DNA of 64,000 bases from Lysobacterales bacterium (GTDB taxonomy: Bacteria > Pseudomonadota > Gammaproteobacteria > Xanthomonadales > Xanthomonadaceae), in the NCBI GenBank assembly GCA_014946745.1, contig JADCRD010000003.1, forward strand, positions 1 to 64,000, in the 5' to 3' direction. The translations under genes were made by a program, and so were the position numbers. Under the pieces are notes generated by a model. It did no database searches. It was given only the letters and a program-made list of their open reading frames with translations, and had not been told where the DNA came from. Below, in pieces: positions 9,193 through 18,515 of this stretch (position 1 is its first letter; each line of letters opens with the position of its first letter).

Positions 9193-9492
9193 GGCCGATC
9201 CGCTCCCTGCGTGTAGGCGCGGCTGCCCTCAGCCTGCGGTCGGGTGCGTGGAAGTGAGAGCATGTGAGGCGTCTGCGCCGACTGCGATCACTGCGAGTCG
9301 CCGGTGGCGACAGCGGGCTGCGCGAATGCTGCCGTCACCGGTGCGCACGACTGCCGTACGTTCTCGCACTGCGCTCAGTCACGCACGCAGCGACGCCCTC
9401 GCGATGGCGGAGCGAGACTCGCGCAGGCTTTGGTCACACACCACGCAGGGCCTGCGCTTGCGCGTGCGTCCGTCACCCCTGGGGAGGGAAGG
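9193..9492. other. intergenic, no gene seen
   Basis: Exactly 300 bases of GC-rich DNA between the DUF2256 gene and the hybrid kinase. One frame is open in phase with the kinase from 9304, but it has no start with a ribosome-binding site and reads as a low-complexity stretch. A short palindrome (GTCGCCGGTGGCGAC, about 9297-9311) is present. No promoter was confidently identified. Confidence 0.4.
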
Positions 9493-12400
9493 ATGATTGC
9501 CGGCTGGGTTCTGCTGCTGGTTTCGCTGGTCTACATCGCCATCCTGTTCGGCGTTGCCTACTACGGCGATCGCCGGCCGATGTATCCCGACCGCACCTGG
9601 CTGCGGCCGATCGTCTACAGCCTTGCCCTGGCGGTGTACTGCTCGTCGTGGACCTTCTACGGCGCAGTCGGCACCGCGGTCTCGAATGGCTGGGCCTTCC
9701 TGCCGATCTACCTCGGGCCCGTCCTGCTTTTCCTGTTTTTCAGCGGGATCCTGCGGCGGCTCATCCAGATTGCCCGCGAGCAGTCGATCACCTCGATCGC
9801 CGACTTCATCGGCAGCCGCTTCGGCAAGTCGCAGGGGCTGGCTGCGCTGGTGACGGTGATCGCCGTGATCGCTGCAGTGCCCTACATCGCGCTGCAGTTC
9901 AAGGCCGGCGCGATGAGCATCGCGGTCCTGAGCGGCGCCACCGCGGTTGAAGGCGGAACCCCCGTTCTTGCTGACTCGGCCTTCTACCTCGCCGTGCTGC
10001 TGGCCGTGTTCGCGATCCTGTTCGGCACCCGCCAGGTGGATGCCACCGAGCACCACCACGGCTTGATGCTGGCGGTGGCGCTGGAGTCCCTGGTCAAGCT
10101 GCTGGCCTTCGTCGCGGTCGGCCTGTTCGCGCTGCAGTACGTGCCGGAGGACTGGAACCCCTTGCAGCCCGCCACGCTCAGTGCGCAAGGTCTCGATGTG
10201 TTTCCGGAGGGCTTTCTCGCCCAGACCGTGCTGGCCTTTCTCGCGATGTTCTGCCTGCCGCGGCAGTTCCAGGTCGGCGTGGTCGAGTGCGAGAACCCGG
10301 CCGACCTGCGCTACGCGCGCTGGCTCTTCCCGCTCTACCTGCTGATCATCTGCGCGCTGGTGCTGCCGATTGCGGCGGCTGGTACGAGTCTCTTCGCCGG
10401 CAGCGGTGTGCACCCCGATTCCTACGTGTTGCAGCTGCCGCTGGCGGCCGGCGAGAACGCGCTGGCCCTGTTCGCCTACCTCGGCGGGTTCTCGGCGGCC
10501 ACCGGCATGGTGATCGTCGCCACCGTGGCGCTCGCCACCATGGTCAGCAATGACCTGGTGGTGCCGGCGCTGCTGCGCACCGCGCGCTACGCCAAGGGCG
10601 CGCCGCCGGATCTGTCGGTGCTGGTGCTGCGCATCCGTCGCACCACCATCGTCGTGCTCGCACTGCTGGCCTACGCCTACCACCGCGCCGCCGAGACCCA
10701 GACCAACCTGGCGGATATCGGGCTGCTGTCCTTCGTCGCGGTGGCCCAGTTCGCGCCGGCGATCATCGCCGGCCTCTACTGGCGCGGCGCCAGCCGCATT
10801 GGCGCGATTGGCGGCCTCTGCGCCGGCTTCGCCCTGTGGCTCTATACCCTGCTGCTGCCGACCCTGGCCCATGCCGGCTGGATGGATGCCGAGTGGACGC
10901 GCACCGGCCCGTTCGACATCGGCTTTCTCGAGCCGCAGGCGCTGTTCGGGCTGTCCGGCTGGAACGCGATCACCCACGGCACCTTCTGGACCCTGCTGTT
11001 CAACAGCGCGGCGCTGATCCTGCTGTCGCTGCGCTATCGCCCGAGCATCGACGAACGCCTGCGCGCCTTGCCCTTCCTCGACCCCTGGTACCGGCGTCCG
11101 GTCGGTGCGGTGACCGAATGGCGGGGGCGGCTGTCGGTGGCGGATCTGCGTCTGATCGCCGAGCGCATCCTCGGCCCGCGCGCGACCTCGCGCGCCTTCG
11201 AGGACTACGCCCGCGAGACCGGCCGCGCATTCAGCGATGGCGAGGCCGCCGAACGCGGACTGTTGCAGTACACCGAGCGCCTGCTCGCCGGTGCGATCGG
11301 CGGCGCCTCGGCGCGTCGCGTGCTGACCACCGCCCTGCGCGGCACCGGCCTCGATCTCGGCGAGGTCGTGTCCCTGCTCGACGAGGCCTCGCAGGAGCTG
11401 CGCTTCAACCGCGAGCTGCTGTCGGCCACGCTGGAGAACATCTCGCAGGGCATCAGCGTGGTCGATGCCGAGATGCGTCTGGTGGCCTGGAACCGCCGCT
11501 ATCTCGAAATGTTCGACTACCCCGAGGGCATGGTCTATGTCGGCCGTCCGGTGGCCGATCTGATCCGCTACAACGCCGAGCGCGGCGAGTGCGGGCCTGG
11601 CCTCGTCGAAGACCACGTCGCCAAGCGCGTGCGCTACATGCAGCGCGGCAGCCCGCACGTGTTCGAGCGCGTGCGGCCCGACGGCAGCGTCATCGAGATG
11701 CGCGGTCGGCCCATGCCCGGCGGCGGCTTCGTCACCACGTTCACCGACGTTACCGCCTACAAGCGCGTCGAGCATGCGCTGATCGACGCCAACGAAACGC
11801 TCGAACAGCGCGTCGCCCAGCGCACCGGTGAGCTCACCCACGCGTTGGACGCGCAGCGAGTGGCCAAACAGGAAGCCGAGTCCGCCAACCAGTCGAAGAC
11901 CCGCTTCCTGGCGGCCGCCAGTCATGACCTGCTGCAGCCGATGAATGCAGCGCGCCTGTTCACTGCCGCGCTGGCCGCCAAGCCGCAGGCCGACGCCGAT
12001 GCGCGCCTGCTGTCCTCGCGCATTGACAGCGCCCTGCGCGCCGCCGAGGACCTGCTCGACGGCCTGCTCGACATCTCGCGGCTCGACTCGGGCGCGCTCA
12101 AGCCCGAGCTCACGGTGTTCGCCGCCGGCGAGCTCTGTCGTTCGCTGCAGGAACAGTTCGCGCCGATGGCCGAGCAGCGCGGTCTTGAGCTGCGCGTGCA
12201 CGCGCCTTCGCTGGCCCTGCGCAGCGATCGCGGCCTGCTGCGGCGCATCCTGCAGAACTTCGTCGCCAACGCCCTGCGCTACACCCAGCACGGTGGCGTG
12301 CTGCTGGCTGCGCGCGCGCGCGGCGACAGCGTCGAGTTCCAGGTCTGGGACACCGGCCCCGGCATCTCGCCCGAGCACAGCGCGGTGATCTTCGAGGAGT

Positions 12401-13002
12401 TCCGCCGGCTGGAGCAGCCCTCGCCCTGGGGCGAAAAGGGCCTGGGCCTCGGCCTGTCGATCTGCGAACGCATCGCGCGCATGCTCGACCATCCGATCGC
12501 GCTGCACTCGCAGCCGGGACGCGGCAGCGTGTTCAGCGTGCGCGCGCCGCGTGCAAGGCTCAGCGACATCGCCGCGCCGCGTCCGGTCGAGAGCAGCCCC
12601 GGCCCGGTCGAAGGCCTGCGCGTGCTGTGCGTGGACAACGACCCCAGCATTCTCGAAGGCATGCGCGCCCTGCTCGAACGCTGGGGCCTCGCCGTCGATA
12701 CCGTGACCGGGCTGGAAGCCGCCCTGCTGCAGGTGCGTGAACAGCGCCCCGACATGCTGCTGGTCGATCTGCATCTGGGCGAGAACCTGGACGGCCTTGC
12801 AGTCATCGACATCCTGCGCCGCGCCCTGCAGCCGGACGCGCCGCCGGCGGCGCTGGTCACCGCCGAAAGCGGCGACGCCCTGCAGCGACGCTGCCGCGAG
12901 GCGGGCTATCCGCTGCTCAACAAGCCGGTGCGACCGGCGGCCCTGCGCGCGCTGATCGCCGCGCTGGCCAAGCGGCGCGAGCGACCGCACGCCATCGACT
13001 GA
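9493..13002 (+). CDS. hybrid sensor kinase with sodium/solute-symporter sensor domain (CrbS/NahK-like)
   Basis: A 1,169-residue fusion. Residues 1 to about 560 form an SSS-family transporter domain with about 13 membrane segments (start MIAGWVLLLVSLVYIAILF). Then come a PAS domain (ENISQGISVVDAEMRLVAWN, about 645-760), a coiled linker, HisKA with the phospho-acceptor His near residue 811 (AAASHDLLQPMN), HATPase_c (NALRYT, DTGPGI, GLGLGLSIC), and a receiver domain with Asp near 1092 (LLVDLHLG). This is the CrbS/MxtR/NahK architecture, which with a LuxR-type partner controls acetyl-CoA synthetase. The ATG at 9493 follows GGAGGGAAGG. Its likely partner lies at 48692-49363 beside acs. Confidence 0.88.
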   Translation: MIAGWVLLLVSLVYIAILFGVAYYGDRRPMYPDRTWLRPIVYSLALAVYCSSWTFYGAVGTAVSNGWAFLPIYLGPVLLFLFFSGILRRLIQIAREQSITSIADFIGSRFGKSQGLAALVTVIAVIAAVPYIALQFKAGAMSIAVLSGATAVEGGTPVLADSAFYLAVLLAVFAILFGTRQVDATEHHHGLMLAVALESLVKLLAFVAVGLFALQYVPEDWNPLQPATLSAQGLDVFPEGFLAQTVLAFLAMFCLPRQFQVGVVECENPADLRYARWLFPLYLLIICALVLPIAAAGTSLFAGSGVHPDSYVLQLPLAAGENALALFAYLGGFSAATGMVIVATVALATMVSNDLVVPALLRTARYAKGAPPDLSVLVLRIRRTTIVVLALLAYAYHRAAETQTNLADIGLLSFVAVAQFAPAIIAGLYWRGASRIGAIGGLCAGFALWLYTLLLPTLAHAGWMDAEWTRTGPFDIGFLEPQALFGLSGWNAITHGTFWTLLFNSAALILLSLRYRPSIDERLRALPFLDPWYRRPVGAVTEWRGRLSVADLRLIAERILGPRATSRAFEDYARETGRAFSDGEAAERGLLQYTERLLAGAIGGASARRVLTTALRGTGLDLGEVVSLLDEASQELRFNRELLSATLENISQGISVVDAEMRLVAWNRRYLEMFDYPEGMVYVGRPVADLIRYNAERGECGPGLVEDHVAKRVRYMQRGSPHVFERVRPDGSVIEMRGRPMPGGGFVTTFTDVTAYKRVEHALIDANETLEQRVAQRTGELTHALDAQRVAKQEAESANQSKTRFLAAASHDLLQPMNAARLFTAALAAKPQADADARLLSSRIDSALRAAEDLLDGLLDISRLDSGALKPELTVFAAGELCRSLQEQFAPMAEQRGLELRVHAPSLALRSDRGLLRRILQNFVANALRYTQHGGVLLAARARGDSVEFQVWDTGPGISPEHSAVIFEEFRRLEQPSPWGEKGLGLGLSICERIARMLDHPIALHSQPGRGSVFSVRAPRARLSDIAAPRPVESSPGPVEGLRVLCVDNDPSILEGMRALLERWGLAVDTVTGLEAALLQVREQRPDMLLVDLHLGENLDGLAVIDILRRALQPDAPPAALVTAESGDALQRRCREAGYPLLNKPVRPAALRALIAALAKRRERPHAID

Positions 13003-13048
13003 GGCGCCCGGCGGTTCGCTGCGTCGAATCGCCCAGGTGGCCGCACCT

Positions 13049-15757
13049 TCACTCGCGCGCTTCGCCCTGCAGGCGCTGCAGCGCCGCCTGGGCGCTGCGC
13101 AACAGCCGACTGCGTTCGGCGTCGGGCTCGGACTGAAGTTCCGGCAGCGCGCGCTGCAGCAGGGCGCGTGCGGCTTCAGCCTCACCCGAGCGCTCCAGCA
13201 GCAGGCCGCGCAGCGCCGCCACCGTCTGCGCCCACTGACCGGTGCCGCGCTGGTTCTCCAGCGCCTCCACCTGCAGGCTGTCGATCAGCGCGCCCGCCGC
13301 CGCCAGCTCGCCGCGTTCGATCTCGACGCCGGCCAGCACCACCGCCAGATCCTGCGCCTGCGGCGCCTCCGCGCCTAGCGCGTCGACCAGCGCCGTATGC
13401 GCGGCTCGAAGCTCGACCTCGGCCTCGTCGAAGCGCCCCATCTCGTACAGCACGCGGCCGAGGTTGCCGCGGCTGACCAGGCTTGCGTTGTGGCTCTCGC
13501 CCAGGCGTTCGCGAATCCGCTGATGCACCTGCTCGGCATAGGGCAGCGCGCGCGCCCAGTCGCTGCGGCGGAAATACACCGCCATCAGCTCGTTCAGCAG
13601 ACCCAGATGTCGGGTATGCGAGTCGCCGAGACGCTCCACGATCACCGGGCGCGCTTCCAGCAGCACGGCCTCCGCTCGCGCCTCGTCGCCGAGCGCACTG
13701 TGGCTGCGCGCGACGGCGACCTGGGTCAACGCCACCAGCAGGCCGTGGTCGCCGGGCCGGGCGCCGGCTTCGTCGATCAAGCGCTCGGCTTCATCACGCG
13801 CTTCGGCGTGCGCGCCTGAAAAGCCCAGCGCGACGATCAGGTCCACCCGCAGGCTGTCGTGCAAGGCCTGATGGCCGGGTTCGGCGATGCCGACGGTGGC
13901 GAGCGCTTCGCGCAGCTCGGGCACGGCTTCGCCGAAGCCCCCGCGGTGGTAGTGCAGGCTGTAGCGGGCCTTCGCCAGTGCGTGGCGGTGCAGCGGGTCG
14001 GTCCGGTCGACCCGGCGCTCCAGCTCGGCGATCTCCGCTTCGGCCGCATCGAAGCGCGCGAGTCGAGTCAGCAGCTGCGCGCGCAGGGCCCGGGCCTGCA
14101 GGCTGCCGCGGCTGCGCTCGCCCAGTTCGGCATCGAACAGGGCCAGGGCGCGCGTGATCTCCTGTTCGCCTTCGGCCCACAGATCGAGCGCCGCGAACAG
14201 CTGGGCGAGGCTGGCGCGCACGCTGGCCTCGGCCAGCGGCTGATCGGCGAATCGCGAAGCCAGCCGTTCGCGCGCCGCCAGCAGCACATCGCGCAGCGGC
14301 GCCTCGGCGCCGCGCGCCAGCACCAGCGGGTTGGCGCGGCTGATCAGGTCCTCGCTCAGGAACCGGGTGACTGCATTGGCCCGCGCCAACTCCGCCTCGG
14401 CCTGCCGACGCGCCTGCTCGGTGCGCTGCTGCAGGCCGATCGCCACGGCAAGGCCGAGGCCCAGAACGCCCAGCAGTGCCCAGACAAAGGGCCGACGGGC
14501 GCGGGCGCGGGCGAGCGCAGCGCTCGCCTGTCGCGCCTCGCGTTCGCCGCGCTCGGCCAGAGCCAACTGCGCCCGCCGCTGCGGCAGGGCGCGCAGACGG
14601 GCCGCGAACTCGGCGGCGCTCGACAGCCGCTGGCGGGGGTCGCCGTGGGTGGCGTCCTGCAGGTCGTCCCGCAGCAGTGGATCTTCGATGGCCTGCTCCC
14701 AGCCCGGTGCCATCGGCTGCCGCAGGCGATCGCCGAGCAGCTGGTACAGCAGCACCCCGAGCGCGTACACGTCGCTGCGCGCCGTCGGGATCTGCCCGGC
14801 GAACACTTCCGGTGCCAGGTAGAGCAGGGTGCCCGACTGCGAATCCGCGCCCAGGTTCTCGGTGAGGGTCAGGCCCATGCGGGTGATGCCGAGCTGCTGC
14901 AGCCGTTCGGGATCGAGCATGCGGCCGCTGCCGAAGTCGGTCAGGCGCAGCTGCGGTGATTCGATGGTCCCGGCCACCAGCACGTTGGCGGGCTTCAGAT
15001 CCTTGTGCAGCACGCCGACCGCGTGGGCGGCGGCCACCGCATCGGCGATCTGCAGGAACAGGTCGATGCGCGCTTCGTTCGACAGTGCGGCCAGATGCTG
15101 CTCGCACCAGGCCTGCAGATCGAGGCCGCCGTATTCGCACTCGAGGAAGAACGGCGCGTCCGAGAAGTTCCAGTCGATCAGCGCGGCGAAGTGCGCCGGG
15201 TCGACCTCGCTGTCCTGCAGCACCCGCAGCAGGGTCGCCTCGCGCTTCAGGCTGCGCAGGCGCTCGCCGTCGAGCGCGAACTTGTAGACCCGCGCGTCGC
15301 GCGTCTTGGCGTGCTCGGCCAGCCAGACCTCGCTGCCGCGGTGCGCGCCCAGCGGCCGGCGCAGCACGAAGTTCGGACGCCCCGGCACCGGCTCGCCGGC
15401 GCGCAGCTCCAGGGGTGCCGCCGGCGTGCGGCCCACCGCCACGCGCGAGACCGGCCCGTCCAGGCGGTAGCCGATCCGCGCCTGGGTGGTGATGTATTCG
15501 GCATTCGCCTCGCCCAGCGCCCGCCGCAGCTTGGTGACCGCATTCGGCAGCACCTTGTCGACGGTCACCCGCCCGGCCCAGACCTCGCGGAACAATTCCT
15601 CCTTCGTGACCACCTCGCCGGCGTGGTGCAGCAGGCAGGACAGCACCTCCAGCGCCCGCCGCTCGACCTCCACCGGCAGGCCGGCGACCTTGAGCTCGAA
15701 GCGCGATTCATCGAATTCGGCACTGCCGAAGCGGAAGCAGTAGAGGGCTCGGTCCAT
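13049..15757 (-). CDS. winged-helix / Ser-Thr protein kinase / TPR fusion protein
   Basis: A 902-residue protein with three parts. Residues about 5-95 form an OmpR/PhoB-type DNA-binding winged helix (EVLSCLLHHAGEVVTKEELF, LRRALGEANAEYITT, GIGYRL-like RIGYRLDG). Residues about 120-400 are a Hanks-type kinase with an ATP lysine in ARVYKFAL, catalytic loop VLHKDLKPANVLV, DFG in LTDFGSG, and activation-segment end YLAPEV. After one membrane helix (ALLGVLGLGLAVAIGLQQ, about 425-445), the C-terminal half is TPR-like repeats, presumably periplasmic. The ATG at 15757 was chosen because it begins the winged helix; upstream in-frame sequence is not protein-like. The target DNA and substrates are unknown. 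Confidence 0.85.
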   Translation of the reverse strand: MDRALYCFRFGSAEFDESRFELKVAGLPVEVERRALEVLSCLLHHAGEVVTKEELFREVWAGRVTVDKVLPNAVTKLRRALGEANAEYITTQARIGYRLDGPVSRVAVGRTPAAPLELRAGEPVPGRPNFVLRRPLGAHRGSEVWLAEHAKTRDARVYKFALDGERLRSLKREATLLRVLQDSEVDPAHFAALIDWNFSDAPFFLECEYGGLDLQAWCEQHLAALSNEARIDLFLQIADAVAAAHAVGVLHKDLKPANVLVAGTIESPQLRLTDFGSGRMLDPERLQQLGITRMGLTLTENLGADSQSGTLLYLAPEVFAGQIPTARSDVYALGVLLYQLLGDRLRQPMAPGWEQAIEDPLLRDDLQDATHGDPRQRLSSAAEFAARLRALPQRRAQLALAERGEREARQASAALARARARRPFVWALLGVLGLGLAVAIGLQQRTEQARRQAEAELARANAVTRFLSEDLISRANPLVLARGAEAPLRDVLLAARERLASRFADQPLAEASVRASLAQLFAALDLWAEGEQEITRALALFDAELGERSRGSLQARALRAQLLTRLARFDAAEAEIAELERRVDRTDPLHRHALAKARYSLHYHRGGFGEAVPELREALATVGIAEPGHQALHDSLRVDLIVALGFSGAHAEARDEAERLIDEAGARPGDHGLLVALTQVAVARSHSALGDEARAEAVLLEARPVIVERLGDSHTRHLGLLNELMAVYFRRSDWARALPYAEQVHQRIRERLGESHNASLVSRGNLGRVLYEMGRFDEAEVELRAAHTALVDALGAEAPQAQDLAVVLAGVEIERGELAAAGALIDSLQVEALENQRGTGQWAQTVAALRGLLLERSGEAEAARALLQRALPELQSEPDAERSRLLRSAQAALQRLQGEARE

Positions 15758-15977
15758 CGGGCGCGACCCGCAGCGAAGGGCAGGGCGGCGGACCGTAGCA
15801 CGCGCCTCCGCGCCCATGAACCCTGCCGTCTGCCGCCAGCAGACGCGCTCAAAGCGCGAAGTTACCGAAGCGTTACCGGTTTCCGGGGGGCGATACCCCG
15901 GCTGCCGACGGGGCCGACCTAGACTGCGCGCCCCTCGACCGGACGAGGGCCCGTTCAGACCAAGGATGACCCGACCC

Positions 15978-17594
15978 ATGACCCCTTCCTTACGACTGCT
16001 CTGCGCCGCCCTGGCGCTGCTGCCCACTTCCGCCTTCGCCCAACAGCTGGACTGGCGGGTGCTCGCCTCCGACAGCGGCCAGGTGCTGGCGCCCGGGTTG
16101 CCCGCCGTCAGCCGCAGCCTGCAGGAGCCCCTGCTGGGTGATCGCGGCCGCGATCTGATCGGTGTGCGCATCAACTCGCCCAGCGCCCAGGCCGGCTTCT
16201 GGACCTGGCAGGCCGGCAGCTTCCAGCGCTGGTTCCAGTTCAGCGCCTCCGGTGCCCTGGGCCCGGGCCGCAGCGGCGCCGAGGCCGGCCACCAGTTCCT
16301 GGAAGTCGCCAGCGGCTACGGCGCCGCGGCCCCGGATGGCCAGCGTCTGGTGCGGGCCCGCGCAGGCGACCCCGCTGCGACCTTGAACAGCAGCTGGGGC
16401 CTGTGGCGCTGGAACGGCAGCAGCAACATCGAGATCGCCCGCCACGGCACCGACGGCTCACTGGGACCGAACCTCGGCGCCAACTGGGTGTTCGAGCCCG
16501 GCGCCAGCAACTTCGCCGAGGCGCAGATGCTCAACGGCGGCCGCGCCCTGCTGGTGGCCACGGTGCTGAGCCCGGGCAATGTCGAGAGCCGCCTGGTCGC
16601 CCGCCACGAGCCGGGGTTCGGCAACCGCCCCTGCCTGCGCAGCGGCAGCACCGACCCTGCGCTGGCCCCGGGCCTCGCGGTCGGTGACAGCTTCTTGAGC
16701 TTCTCGCAGACCCTCGATCGCTTCGTCAGCACGCCCGAGGGTCGCGTCTTCGCCCTGCTGCCCGCCACCAACACCCGCGATGCGATTTTCGAACTGTGCG
16801 AGGGCGCGCCGCGGGCGATCGCGGCCAACCGCGACACCGCCGCGCTCGGCCCCTTCGTCGCCGAGGCCGGCGCCGAGTTCGTGAACTTCTACCGTCTGCG
16901 GCCCTCGCCTTCGCAGGGGCTGGTGTTCGCCGTTGACTGGCGCACGCCCGGCACCGCCAGTCGGCCCGGCATCTTCCGGCACGACGGCAGCCGCAACCTG
17001 CCGGTGGCCTACGGCGACAGCAGCGGCTACTACGGGCCCAACTGGCTGGGCTCCACCTGGTCGAGCATGTCCGACCTGAGCGTGGCCGACGACTGGTCCG
17101 CGTTCATCGCCAGCGTCCGCACCAGCGACGGCGGCAGCGCCACCGGCCTGTGGCGGGTGCGCATGGGCGAGCGTCCCCAGCTCGTCGCCCTGCTGAGCCT
17201 CACTGACCCCGCCTACGTGCCGGAACCCGGCCGCACCTGGCGAACCTTCAACGCCATGGCCGTGCTGCGCGACGGCAGCCTCGTGCTGGATGCCAGCACC
17301 AACCCCAACCAGACTCGCGACCTCTGGCTGCTGAAGCCGCCGCAGGCGCCGCGCCGTCTGCTGTCGATCGGCCAGAGCCTGCCGGTGCCCACCACCAGCG
17401 GCCCGGTGTCGACCGTCGTGGCCGGCTTCACCCTGCCCGGCGACGGCAACCCCGAAACCGGCCGCGACGGCTGGGTCGGCGACGACGGCCAACTGCTGCT
17501 CCGCGTGTCCACCAACACCTACGGCACGGTGCTGGTCACCACCCGGCTGAGTCTGCCGGCGCCGGGCGCGCTGTTTTCCGACGGCTTCGAGTGA
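15978..17594 (+). CDS. secreted protein with C-terminal F-x-D-G-F-E tail
   Basis: A 538-residue exported protein of unknown function. It has a clean signal peptide (TPSLRLLCAALALLPTSAFAQQ) and repeated W/G-rich beta segments (FWTWQAGSFQRWFQFS, LWRWNGSSNIEIARHG, WRVRMGERPQLVALL) suggesting a beta-propeller. It ends exactly in LFSDGFE. The same tail ends four other secreted proteins in this window. ATG at 15978 is favoured, with AAGGA 11 bases upstream; ATG at 15966 is in frame but abuts that site. It is transcribed divergently from the winged-helix kinase with about 220 bases between. Confidence 0.75.
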   Translation: MTPSLRLLCAALALLPTSAFAQQLDWRVLASDSGQVLAPGLPAVSRSLQEPLLGDRGRDLIGVRINSPSAQAGFWTWQAGSFQRWFQFSASGALGPGRSGAEAGHQFLEVASGYGAAAPDGQRLVRARAGDPAATLNSSWGLWRWNGSSNIEIARHGTDGSLGPNLGANWVFEPGASNFAEAQMLNGGRALLVATVLSPGNVESRLVARHEPGFGNRPCLRSGSTDPALAPGLAVGDSFLSFSQTLDRFVSTPEGRVFALLPATNTRDAIFELCEGAPRAIAANRDTAALGPFVAEAGAEFVNFYRLRPSPSQGLVFAVDWRTPGTASRPGIFRHDGSRNLPVAYGDSSGYYGPNWLGSTWSSMSDLSVADDWSAFIASVRTSDGGSATGLWRVRMGERPQLVALLSLTDPAYVPEPGRTWRTFNAMAVLRDGSLVLDASTNPNQTRDLWLLKPPQAPRRLLSIGQSLPVPTTSGPVSTVVAGFTLPGDGNPETGRDGWVGDDGQLLLRVSTNTYGTVLVTTRLSLPAPGALFSDGFE

Positions 17595-17603
17595 GCCCTC
17601 GGG

Positions 17604-17640
17604 CCTCGCCCCTCGCGTCGAATCGGCGCGAGGGGCGGGG
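17604..17640 (+). terminator. hairpin after the DGFE-tail gene
   Basis: GCCCCTCGCG and CGCGAGGGGC (17608-17617, 17627-17636) form a 10-bp perfect stem with a 9-base loop just after the stop codon. There is no strong T-run, so termination is probable but not certain. Confidence 0.45.
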
Positions 17641-17746
17641 CGGTCGACGCCGGGGCCTTGGCGCGCGCAGGTGAAGCGTGGGCTGGGTCCGTGCACGGCC
17701 GGCGCGGGCGCGACACACTGCAGGGCCCTTCTGCACGGACGCCGCC

Positions 17747-18433
17747 ATGCTCGACCTGCACTACTGGCCCACCCCGAACGGCCACAAGATCACCCTAATG
17801 CTGGAGGAATGCGGGCTCGACTACCGCATCGTGCCGGTGGACATCGGCAGCGGCGCGCAGTTCGAGCCCGAGTTTCTCAAGATCGCGCCGAACAACCGCA
17901 TGCCGGCGCTGGTCGATCACGCGCCCGCCGGCGGCGGCGCGCCGCTCAGCCTGTTCGAGTCTGGCGCCATCCTGCTCTATCTGGCCGAGAAGACCGGGCG
18001 CTTCCTGCCCACCGATCTGCGCGGCCGCAACGAGGTGCTGCAGTGGCTGTTCTGGCAGATGGCGGGCCTGGGGCCGATGCTCGGCCAGAACCACCACTTC
18101 AACGTCTACGCGCCCGAAAAGATCCCCTACGCCATCGACCGCTACGTGCGCGAGACCGCGCGCCTGTACGGCGTGCTCGATCGACGCCTGGCGGATCGCG
18201 AATTGATTGCCGGCGACTACAGCATCGCCGACATGGCCTGCTACCCGTGGATCGTGCCGCACGAGCGCCAGGGCATGCGCCTCGCCGACTACCCCCATGT
18301 GCAGCGCTGGTTCGAGGCGATCGCCGCACGGCCGGCCACCGTCGCCGCCTACGCCAAGGGCAAGCCCTGGGAGCGCACGGGGCCGATGAGCGAGGCGCAG
18401 AAGCGCATCCTGTTCGGCGCCAAGCCGGCCTGA
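17747..18433 (+). CDS. glutathione S-transferase, YfcG/Ure2-like
   Basis: A 228-residue cytosolic transferase. The N-terminal thioredoxin-like domain starts with LDLHYWPTPNGHKIT, the nu-class signature in which Asn/Thr rather than Ser/Tyr serves glutathione. It continues through IAPNNRMPALVDH (cis-Pro) and LFESGAILLYLAEKTGRF. The C-terminal helical domain contains GDYSIADMACYPWI. Such proteins act as disulfide-bond reductases with glutathione. The ATG at 17747 begins the domain, and the upstream in-frame extension is not conserved-looking. It is a monocistronic gene, 83 bases before the diguanylate cyclase. Confidence 0.9.
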   Translation: MLDLHYWPTPNGHKITLMLEECGLDYRIVPVDIGSGAQFEPEFLKIAPNNRMPALVDHAPAGGGAPLSLFESGAILLYLAEKTGRFLPTDLRGRNEVLQWLFWQMAGLGPMLGQNHHFNVYAPEKIPYAIDRYVRETARLYGVLDRRLADRELIAGDYSIADMACYPWIVPHERQGMRLADYPHVQRWFEAIAARPATVAAYAKGKPWERTGPMSEAQKRILFGAKPA

Positions 18434-18515
18434 TCCGTCACCGGCCGGTGGCATCGCCTGCCGCGCCGCGCGGGCCCGTCACCGTCTCTGGCACAGGCCC
18501 TGCACTGGGCGGCCC

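Noticed and set aside
9379..13185. Minus-strand open frame of 1,268 codons opposite the hybrid kinase
   Set aside because: It is a GC-driven antisense shadow. Its translation is Arg/Gln/His/Ala-rich without domains, while the plus strand has a clear multi-domain protein.
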